From positions 7,366,087 through 7,430,086 of the forward strand of contig NZ_JAPDNR010000001.1 of assembly GCF_025989125.1 (NCBI RefSeq): DNA of 64,000 bases. Reading direction: 5' to 3'. Shown in pieces: positions 20,901-32,900 of the stretch; the first letter of the stretch is position 1; each line of letters opens with the position of its first letter. The notes under the pieces were generated by a model. That model was given only the letters and a program-made list of their open reading frames with translations. It ran no database searches and had not been told where the DNA came from. The translations under genes were made by a program, and so were the position numbers. The stretch is from Chitinophaga nivalis. Lineage in GTDB: Bacteria > Bacteroidota > Bacteroidia > Chitinophagales > Chitinophagaceae.

Positions 20901-23900
20901 TTCCGGTACTACCTGCTGCAGGCCTGCTATGGCTGGTATCAGTTGTTTGCAACCGGTACTTGTTAACAGGATGGTCGCTTTACAGTCTTCCAGTATATAC
21001 TGGATTCTGTCTTCCGGATAAGCCGGATCAATAGGTACATAGGCGCCTCCTGCTTTCAGAATACTCAGGATAGCGACGAGCATTTCCGGACTCTTCTCTA
21101 TACAAACCGGTACCAGTACTTCTGCCTGTACACCGAGTGTACGCAGGTAGCGGGCCAGCTGATTGGTACGTTCATCCAGTTCGTGGTAAGTGAGGGTACC
21201 ATTCACACCGGCGATGGCAATAGCCTCCGGCGTGCGCAATACCTGTACCGCCAGCCACGACATCATCGTTTCCTGCTCCTGCGGCAAGAGGCCTGTTGGC
21301 GCTCCTTCCAGCGTCAGCAATTCCTCTTGTTCTGCGGTGGTTAACAGGCTAAGCTGATCCAGCGTAGCCACACCAGCTATCGTGATTTGTTGTAAAATAT
21401 TTTCAAAGTGCGCCGCCAGTTTTTCCACATAGGTGGCTTCCAGCAACGTGGTATTATAACTGAATTGGATGGTGATCTGCTGTGCAGCGGCAATGATAAT
21501 ATTCAGCGGATAGTTGGTATGTTCATGTACGGCTACCTCTCCTATTTTCAGCTTCCACTGTGCCGACTTCACCACTTCACTCACCGGATAGTTTTCATAT
21601 ACCAACAAGCTGTCGAACAATTCACCGGCAGTATTGGTCCAGCGTTGTACCACATTCAGCGGGGTATATTCATACTCTCTGGAACGGATCTGATCCTGTT
21701 GCAGTGCCATCAGCCAGGCAGCAATATCTTCCTGTCCCTGATTGAACTGCGCATGCAGCGGCAGGGTATTGATGTATAAACCCACCCGTTGCTCTACTCC
21801 AGCCAATGCGCCGTTACGACCGGATACGGTTACCCCATACACCACATTCGTTGCACCTGTGTATTTATGTAATATCCAGCTCCAAACGCCCTGCATCAGC
21901 GTGTTTACTGTAATGCCCTGTTGCTGTGCATACGTCTGTACCTGTTCTGTCAGCGTGGTATCCAGTGACAACAGTACATCACTGTAAGCGCCGATACCTT
22001 TGGTACGATCTGCTGCCGCCGGAATAAACGGCAGGAGGCTGCCGGCATCCAGCCCTTTCATATAGCCGCGCCAGTAAGCTTCTTCTGCGGCTTTATCCCT
22101 TGCATCTATATAACGGATATAATCTTCATAACGGTCTTCTGTTTCCAGCACCAGTGTTGCACCTGCTGCCAGCGATTCGTATGCCTCCAGGAGTTCTCCT
22201 ATCAATACCGGAATAGACCAGCCATCCAGTAACAAGTGGTGGAAAGTCCATACCATCTGATAACGGTCTGCCGCTGTTTGCAGCAGGGTAATGCGCATCA
22301 GTGGCGGCTGCTGATAATCGAAGCCGGTGGCACTGTCTCTCCGGAGAAATGCCTGCAGCGCATCTGCTGACTGCTGCCGGTAGTCCAGTACTTCAAATGG
22401 TAATGTTACCTGGCGGTAAACATACTGCACCGGAATCCGCAACGCTTCGTAATCAAATCCGCTGCGCAGGATACTGTGGCTGCTTAATACGTGCTCCCAG
22501 CTTTGCTGCAGCAAGGCGGTATCCACCTCACTCACGGTACATACAAACTGTTCAATGTAAGCCGCTGCATGATCATCATACAGGCCATGGAACAACATCC
22601 CTTCCTGCAAACCACTGAGGCGGTAGATCGCGGTAACTTTTTCAGACAACTGATTCGGACCATACAGGAACTGATCCAGCTGACGGTAAGGCACGATGCC
22701 GGTTAAACCATAGTCAGATGGTGTAAACAAAGGCGCTTGCTGACCCTGCAGAACACAATGTGCAATGAGCGCTTCCAGTTCCTGGCGGTAGCTGTCTGCG
22801 ATCGCTTCAATCGTTGCTGCATCAAAATGCAGGCTGCTGTAACTCCAGTGAAGTGATAATACCCCACCTTGTACCAGGCTGTTTACGGTGATGCGTTCCC
22901 GTAGTATATAGTCTTCACTTACATCGCGGCCGGCTGATTCTGTTGCCACGGCAATAAGCTCACTGTTCTGTGTTACGCCATCCAGCTGTCCCAGGTAGTT
23001 AAATACCAGGTCCCAGGGCTGCGCGCCCTGTAATGCCGGTATACGGTTGATGTATTTCAATACGCCATAACCCAGGCCTTTGTCGGGTATTTCGCGTAAT
23101 TGTTCTTTTATACTTTTGATGAGATCACCTACACTATCATTATCCCGGGTATTTAACAACACTGGATACAGGTTGGTAAACCATCCCACTGTGCGGCTGA
23201 TATCCACCTCTCTGCTGATTTCCTCGCGGCCGTGACCTTCCAGTCCGATCACCACTTTTGTCTGGCCACTGCGGGCACTTAATACACGCGCCAGTGCCGT
23301 TAACAGGATATCATTGATTTCGGTATGGTAAGCGGCCGGCACTTCCTGCAACAGCTGACGCGTATGTGCCGCATCCAGTGCAGTAGTATAATGTCCGGTA
23401 TCTTTCAAACGGGCCGGCTCTGTGGTGCTACGGTCTGCCGGCAAACGGAAATCTGCCTGTGCTACCGAAGCCCAATAGCTTTGCTGTGCCAGCACTGCCG
23501 GATTTTGTCCATAGGCAGCCAATGCGGCATGCCATTGCCGGTAAGACGAACCTTTAACGCCCAGGCCTGTACGAACACCTTTCAACCGGTCTTCCAGCAG
23601 GCGGGAAAGGTCTTCCAGCAAAATGCGCCAGGACACCGCATCTACTGCCAGGTGATGTATAACCAGCAACAAACGGTTATGGGTGGCAGTATCCGGCGTC
23701 CGGAATAATACGGCGCGGAATAGACTACCCTCCTGTATATCGAGGCTTTCCTGGTATGCTTTACTGTGTGCTGTAAGTTCTGCTGCAAGATCTTTGGCAG
23801 CAGACAGGTCCACCATTTCCGGCTGACTGTACTGCGCCGTATACAACTGTTCCCAGTTGCCATCTGTCAACTGATAGCGGAAACGCAGTGTATCATGCTG

Positions 23901-26900
23901 TGTCTGCAGGGTGTGCAGCACATCTGTCAGCAATAATTCCGGTATTTTTTTATCGATCGTTAATAAAACACTCTGGTTGAAATGATCCTGTACTGGTGTT
24001 TGTTCGAAGAACCATTGCTGAATCGGTAACAGGCCTGCTACTCCAGCCAGTTCCGCCTGTTCGCCTTGTATACCACCCGCTTCTTTGCGTGACCGTAATA
24101 CTTCACTCAAACGGCTGATGGTCTGATAAGCAAAAATGTCCCGCGCCTGCAAATTGTAGCCCTCGCGTTTCACCCGGCTTACCACCTGGATCGTGATAAT
24201 GGAATCGCCACCCAGTTTAAAGAAATTATCGTGTATGCCTACACGTTTTACGCCCAGCACATCCTGCCAGATATTTGCCAGCAATACTTCGGTAGCATTA
24301 CGTGGCGCCGCATAAGCGGTATCAGACAGTTCCACCATATCCGGTTCCGGCAATGCATTCCGGTTTACCTTACCATTGGCAGTCAATGGAATGATATCCA
24401 ATACTACCCAGATAGCAGGTACCATGTACTCCGGCAAACGTGCTTTCAACGTAGTTTCAACCAATGCCTGATCAAAACGGTCTGTCACGGCTACATAACC
24501 CACCAGCCGTTTATGACCGTTGGCATCTGCTTTCGCCAGTACTACGCCTTGTTTTACCAGACCACTCTGTTGCAGTACACTTTCTATCTCTCCCAGCTCA
24601 ATACGGTAACCGCGGATCTTCACCTGGTCATCCACACGGCCCAGGTACTCCACATTACCATCCGGCAGCCAGCGGGCCAGGTCACCTGTACGGTACATCC
24701 GGTCGCCTGCCTGATCACTGAATGGGTTAGTTACAAATTTTTCTGCGGTCAGTTCCGGCATGTTGAGGTAGCCACGTGCCACCTGTACACCACTTACACA
24801 CAACTCACCCGCCACACCTACTGGTACCGGCTCTCCGCCTGGTCCCAGGATGAATATTTTTGTATGGGATACAGCGCGACCGATAGGCGGCACACCTGCT
24901 CCCGTAGTATGATCTAATGTATAATAACTGGTCACCACTGTATTTTCCGTAGGACCATAGTTGTTCACCAGTTTGAATGTTAATCCATCCAGGGTTACTG
25001 CCGGCAAACGATCCCCACCTGTCAGCAGGTAAGTCAGCGAAGCACCCTGACCACGCAGGCTGCTGATTACAGCCGGTACCAGGCCCGTAGCCACAAAGCT
25101 GTGGGTGATACCTGCCGTCAGGTAGAAAGCCGGTAATTTATCCGGAGATACGCGCGTATCGTCATCTACCAGGTATACGCTGCTGCCGTTCACCAGATAA
25201 GGCCATACTTCCCAGCCAAAGGCATCGAAGCCAATACTGGCCATAGCAGTAGCGCGGCTATCTGTGGTTACCTGATACGTATAGGCATGCCAGTGAGTCA
25301 GGTTTACCACGTTGTGATGCGTCACCATCACCCCTTTCGGACGACCGGTAGAACCGGAGGTATAAATAACATACGCCAGGTCCGCAGGGGTAATAGTTAC
25401 ATTTACCGCGGTGGTTGCTACTGCTGCCAACAGCGTGTTATCATCCAGCGAAACCGTATTGATATCGGTGATCAGATGTGCATAATCCGTTGTTGTCAGT
25501 ACCAGTGTTGCTTTTACATCAGATAACATATAGGCAATCCTGTCTGCAGGATAAGTCGTATCTACCGGTACATACGCCGCTCCGGCTTTCAGCACACCCA
25601 GCATACCTGCCAGCAATGCCGGCCGGCGATCGGTACAAACAGGTACCAATGCTCCTGGCTGAATACCTTGTGCGATCAGGTAATGTGCCACCCGGTTCGC
25701 TTGTTCCTCCAGCTGACGATACGTCCATACCCTATCACCGCTTACTACTGCTGTAGCATCCGGTGTACGTTGTGCCTGTGCAGCAAACAGGTCCACCAGT
25801 GTATGCGTGGTATCCAACGGATAACCTGCCTGTGTAGCTGGTAAATGTTGCTGTAAAGTGATACGTTCTTCCGCCGTCAGTAAAGAGAGGCTGCCCAGCT
25901 TCGCACTTTCACTGGCAATCATCTGTTGCAATACCTGGCTGAAATGTCCGGCCAGCTGCCGTACATATTGTTCTTCCAGCAAAGCTTTGTTATAGCTGAA
26001 CTGTATGTGAATATCTGCGGCGGCGGCAATCACAATACTCAACGGATAGTTGGTATGCTCATTCAGCTGAATATCGCTGATGGCCATTTTCCAATGAGCA
26101 GATTTTACGGCTTCGCCTACCGGATAGTTTTCATATACCAGCAAACTATCAAACAGGTCTCCTGAAATACCAGACCAACGCTGGATATTATTCAACGGGG
26201 TATATTCATATTCTCTGGAACGGATCTGCTCTTCCTGCAGCTGCCGCAACCAAATCGCTACTTCCTGTTCGCGGTCTACCGGTATGTGTAATGGCAGGGT
26301 GTTGATATACATCCCTACTTTTTGTTCGATGCCGGGTAATGCACTGTTTCTGCCGGAAACCGTCACACCAAATACCACGGATTCACTCCGGGTATAATTA
26401 TGCAGGATCCAGCCCCAGGCGCCCTGCATGAGGGTATTCACCGTTAATCCGTGGCGTTGTGCATATGCCTGTATAGCTGTAGTGATGGTGGCATCCAGTA
26501 TCAGGTGTTCTTTTTCATACACGCCGATACCTTTGGTACGGTTGGCGCCTGCAGGGATAAACGGTAACAGACCCGGATTTTCCAGTCCGCCGATATAACC
26601 GCGCCAGTACTGCTCTTCTGCAGCTTTGTCCTGACGGGCCACATAACGGATATAATCTTCATAACGATCTTCTTCTTCCAACACCAATGGTGTACCTGCC
26701 GACAGGTTTTCGTATGCCTGTAACAGTTCTGCTATCAATACCGGCAATGACCAGCCATCGAGTAACAGGTGATGATACGTCCACACCATACGATACGCCG
26801 TATCGCTGATTTGCAGCAATGTGATCCGCATCAGTGGCGGTACGGTGTAATCAAAACCTCTTGCCTGATCGGCACGGATATAGGCTGCAATAGCCGTATC

Positions 26901-29900
26901 ACTACCAGCATGCCGGTAATCCAGCACTTCAAACGGGAGGGTAACGTTTTCGTATACACATTGTACCGGTACCGACAGCGCCTCATAATTAAAGCTGCTG
27001 CGCAGAATGCTATGCCGGGAGAGCACATGCTCCCAGCTTTGCTGTAACAAGGCAGTATCTACGTTACTAACCGTGCATACAAACTGTTCGATATAGGCTA
27101 CGGTATGATCATCATACAACCCATGGAACAACATCCCTTCCTGCAAACCACTCAGGCGGTAGATCGCCGTTACTTTTCCGGCCAGCTGATCAGGACCATA
27201 CAGGAACTGATCCAGCTGGCGATAAGGTACTACGCCGGTTAAACCATAATCGGATGGTGTAAACAACGCCGCTTTTCCTGCCTGCTGCACACAATGTGCA
27301 ATCAGTGTTTCCAGCTCATGCCGGTAGGCATCCGCCATACCCGCCACAGTAGCCGCATCATAATGCAGGGTGCTGAAAGTCCAGTTCAGCGATAATACGC
27401 CGCCCTGTACCATACTGTTTACGGTGATGCGTTCCCGTAATACGTACTCCGCACTCACTTCCCTGCCTGCTGCTTCTCCGGCAACATGTAAGTGTTCACT
27501 GTTCTGTGTTACGCCATCCAGCTGACCCAGATAGTTGAACACCAGCTCCCAGGGCTGTACACCCTGCAGGGCTGGCAAACGGTTGATATATTTCAATACG
27601 CCATAACCCAGGCCTTTGTCCGGAATTTCGCGTAACTGTTCTTTTATGCTTTTGATGAGATCTCCTGCGGTGGCACTATCCTGGGTGTTCAACAACACCG
27701 GATAGAGATTCGTAAACCATCCTACGGTACGGCTGATATCTGCCTCTTTGCTGATTTCCTCACGGCCGTGTCCTTCCAGTCCGACTACTACTTTTGTTTT
27801 GCCGCTGCGGGTGCTTAATACGCGGGCCAATGCTGCCAGTAAGATGTCATTGATCTCGGTATGGTAAGCTGCCGGCACTTCCTGCAATAACTGACGGGTA
27901 TGTGCGGCATCCAGTTCAATGGTATAGTGTCCGGTATCTTTCAGACGGGCCTGCTCTGTGATCTCTTCCGCTTCCGGCTGCTGATAGCCGGCCTTCATCA
28001 CCTGTTCCCAGTAGTTTTGCTGCGACAATACATCGGGTCGCTGTCCATAAGCCGCCAGGGTGGCATACCATTGCCGGTAAGAAGTACCTTTAACGCCCAG
28101 GCCTGTACGAATACCTTTTAACCGGTCTTCCAGCAGGCGGGATAAATCTTCCAGCAAAATGCGCCAGGACACAACGTCTACTGACAGGTGATGAATAACC
28201 AGCACTAAACGGTTGTAGGTCTCTGCGTCAGCAGTGCGGAAAAATACCGCACGGAATACCTCACCCTTGCGGATCTGCAGGCTTTCCTGGTATTGCTGAC
28301 CATATATAGCGATGTCTTGCTGCAGGTCTGTTGTGGCAGACAGGTCAACAATTTCCGGCTGACTGTACTGTGCCGTATACAACTGCTCCCAGTTACCATT
28401 TACCTCCTGGTAACGGAAACGCAGCGCATCATGATGTAACTGCAGCTCGTGCAATACATCTGACAATAATGACGTTGGTATTTTTTTATCGATGGATAAT
28501 ACAACATGCTGATTAAAATGATCCTGCACCGGTGCTTGTTCAAAGAACCATTGCTGAATCGGCAACAGGCCGGCTACGCCAGACAATTCTGCCTGTTCGC
28601 CCTGTGTACCGCCTGTTTCTTTGCGTGACTGTAATACGTCACTCAAACGGCTGATGGTCTGATACACAAAAATATCCCGTGCCTGCAGGCTGTAACCTTC
28701 GCGTTTTACCCGGCTTACCACCTGAATGGTGATAATGGAATCGCCACCCAGTTTAAAGAAATTATCGTGTATACCTACACGTTTTACGCCCAGCACATCC
28801 TGCCAGATATTTGCCAGCAATACTTCCGTAGCATTACGAGGCGCGGTATATACTGTATCGGACAACTCTGTGGTATCCGGTTCCGGTAATGCATTCCGGT
28901 TTACCTTACCATTGGATGTTAATGGAATCGCGTCTAATACCACCCAGATAGCAGGTACCATGTACTCCGGCAAACGTGCTTTCAACGTGGTTTCTACGAG
29001 CGCCTGATCAAAATTGTCTTTGGCAGTTACATAACCTACCAGGCGTTTATGGCCGTTGGCATCTGCTTTCGCCAGTACTACGCCTTGTTTCACCAGCCCA
29101 CTCTGTTGCAGTACACTTTCTATTTCACCCAGCTCAATACGGTAACCACGGATCTTCACCTGATCATCCACACGGCCCAGGTACTCCACATTACCATCCG
29201 GCAGCCAGCGGGCCAGATCTCCTGTGCGGTACATCCGGTCGCCTGCCTGATCACTGAATGGATTAGTTACAAATTTTTCTGCGGTCAGTGCCGGCATATT
29301 CAGGTAACCACGCGCTACCTGTACACCACTTACACACAATTCTCCGGCAACACCCACCGGTACCGGCTCTCCGCCTGGTCCGAGGATATATATTTTTGTA
29401 TGGGATACGGCACGACCGATAGGCGGTGCGCCGGCTCCTGTATGATGTGCTAATGTATAATAGCTGGTCACCACAGTATTTTCTGTAGGACCATAGTTGT
29501 TCACCAGTTTAAACGTTAATCCGTCGAGGGTTACTGCCGGCAAACGATCCCCACCTGTCAGCAGGTAAGTTAAGGAAGCCTCCTGGCCACGCAGACTGCT
29601 GATCACGGCTGGTACCAGGCCCGTAGCTACGAAGCTGTGGGTAATACCAGCTGCGAGATAAAAAGCCGGCAGTCTGTCCGGAGACAAACGCGTATCATCA
29701 TCTACCAGGTAGATACTGCTACCATTCAGCAGATAAGGCCATACCTCCCAGCCAAAGGCATCGAAGCCAATACTGGCCATGGCAGTAGCACGGCTATCTG
29801 CGGTTACCTGATACGTATAGGCATGCCAGTGAGTCAGGTTTACTACGTTGTGATGCGTCACCATCACCCCTTTCGGACGACCGGTAGAACCGGAGGTATA

Positions 29901-32900
29901 AATAACATACGCCAGGTCGGCAGGTGTAATGGCTACATTTACCGCGGTGGTGGCTACTTCTGCCAACAGTGTGTTATCATCCAGCGACACCGTATTCACA
30001 TCGGCGATCAGGTGTGCATAATCCGTTGTCGTGAGTACCAGCGCCGCTTTTACATCAGACAACATATAGGCGATCCTATCGGCAGGATACGTCGTATCTA
30101 CCGGTACATAAGCCGCACCGGCTTTCAGGATACCCAGCATACCTGCCAGCAATGCCGGCCGGCGATCGGTACAAACAGGCACCAATGCACCTGGCTGAAT
30201 ACCCTGTGCAATCAGGTAATGCGCCACACGATTCGCTTGTTCCTCCAGCTGGCGATAAGTCCATACCGTATCACCGCTTACTACCGCGGTAGCATCCGGT
30301 GTACGTTGTACCTGTGCGGTAAACAGGGAAACCAGGTTGTGTTGTGCATCCAGCGGATAAGCAGCCGGATCAGCAGCATACACTTGCAGCAACTGTTCCT
30401 TATCTGCTACCGTCAGCATTGGTAATACACTCACTAATTGGGTAGGCGCTACCAGCACAGAACGAAGCAACTGTTCGTAATGACGGATGATATTCAATAT
30501 GGTTTGCTCCGCGAACAGGTCTGTACAATATTCAAGTGAAAGCAGCAAACCATCTGCCTGTTCTACGGCAGTAACACTCAGGTCAAATTTGGCTACGGTT
30601 TGTTTCACCGTTTGTGCAGTTACCGTCAGATCGCCCAGTGATAAGGCGGTTTCTTCCGGGGTATTCTGCAGCGCAAACAATACCTGGAACAATGGACTAT
30701 AGGCCGGGTTTCTTTCTGTTACAACCGTTTCTGTTATCTTTTCAAAAGGCAGATCCTGGTGATCATACCCTTCCAGTAAGTTCGTTTTTACCTGTTGCAG
30801 GAAAGCGGAGAAAGCAGGCGTACCACTCAGGTCACTGCGTATAGCCAGCGTGTTTACAAAGAAACCAATCAACCCTTCTACTTCCTGCTGACGACGACCC
30901 GCCACCGGAATCCCCACGCTGATATCTTCCTGCCGGCTGTAGCGGTATAATAATACCTGGAAGGTGGCCAGCAATGTCATGTACAGGGTTACATTTTCCT
31001 TCCGGCTAAACCCATGCAGCGCATTGAGTAATTCCTGGTCCAGTAATACCTGTGTAGTAGCACCCTTCGTGCTTTGCACCGCAGGCCGCGGATAATCTAC
31101 CGGCAACTCCAATGGTGCTACACCACTCAGCTTCTGTATCCAGTAGGCTTTTTGTTGTTCCAGCCGCTCACCGGACATATACCCACGTTGCCACAACGCA
31201 TAATCTGCATATTGCACCGGTAACGGTGATAATGCCGACGCACGGCCGGCAACTGCTGCGGCATATAACTCAGACAGTTCCTGGATCATGATACCAACAG
31301 ACCAGCCATCCGCTGCAATATGGTGTACGATGCACACCAGTATATGTTCTTCCGCTGTCACGGATATCACGCCTGCACGCAACATATAATCCTGCTGCAG
31401 GTTAAAAGGACGGTTGATGAAAGCCGCAATCGTTGCTTCCGCATCACTGGTCTCCAGGGTATCCAGCAGCCAATTATCTGCTGTCTGTATCTGCTGGTAA
31501 GCGGTATCTGCACCGGCAGTGGGCCGTACTACCGTACGCAGCACTTCGTGCCGGTTCACAATTTGCTGCAAAGCAGTTTGCAGGGCAGCATGATGTAACT
31601 GACCTGTTAATTTTAATACTGCCGGAATATGATAATGTACGGAGCCATCCAGCTGATCAATTACCCATAATCTTTCCTGACTGAAAGATAACGGAATATG
31701 TTCCGGCCGCTCCTGTATCGTGAGCGGTGGCAATAACGCCGTATTGGCGTTACCCGTGATCACCTGTGCCATAGCTGCCACCGTACGGTGAACAAATACA
31801 TCCTTCACGGTAATCTCTGCCGACAGTTCTTTCCGGATAGCTGCTACCAGGCGCATAGCCAGTAACGAGTGACCTCCCAGTTTAAAGAACTCATCGTGTA
31901 TGCCTACCCGTGGTATATCGAGCAGTTGTTGCCAGATACGCACTACCGCTTCTTCCGTAGCTGTTCGTGGCGCTACGTAATCCGCCGTCAGGGCAACACT
32001 CATATCCGGGTCCGGCAAGGCTTTACGGTTAATTTTTCCGTTGGCCGTCAGCGGAATTTCTTCCAGCACGATCCAGATGCCGGGCACCATATAATCCGGT
32101 AGCCGGGCACTCAACCAGCCTTGTACTGTTTCTTCATTAAATTCACCTTTTGGTACAGCATAGCCTACCAACCGTTTATTACCGGTATTATCCGGTTTGG
32201 CTACCACCACACAACGATATACCAGTCCACTTTCCTGCAACACATTTTCAATCTCGCCCAACTCAATGCGGTAACCTCTTATTTTTACCTGGTCATCGAT
32301 ACGACCTAAACATTCAATATTTCCATCCGGTAACCAACGGGCCAGATCGCCGCTGTAATACAGGCGTTCTCCGGATTTATACGGATGCGGAATGAATTTT
32401 TCCGCTGTCAGTGTTTCCCGGTTAAGGTATCCACGTGCCAGCTGTATACCGCTGATACATAATTCTCCGATAACACCCACTGGACACAGTTGACCATTTT
32501 TATCCAGTATGCAGATGTCTGTATTATTTAACGGCTGACCGATCGTTATCTTTTCAGCAGCCTTTAATTCTTTTACGGTAGCCCATATCGTTGCCTCTGT
32601 AGGACCATAGAGGTTCCACACCGGCTGATCGCTCAGTGCCACCAGTTTATCTTTCAGCTCTTCCTTGATGGCCTCCCCTCCTGTCAGGACGGTTACGCCT
32701 TCTTTATTCTGCCAGCCAGCATCTATCAGCATCTGCCAGGTAGCTGGCGTAGCCTGCATAAAAGCAGGGCGGTGCTGTGTCAGCTGCTCCATCAGCAGGA
32801 AAGCATCCATTGCCTGCTCGCGGGCAGCAACAATTACTTTTCCACCGGCGGTCAGCGGCAGGAAGAATTCCAGGTAAGCAATATCAAAACAATAGGTAGT

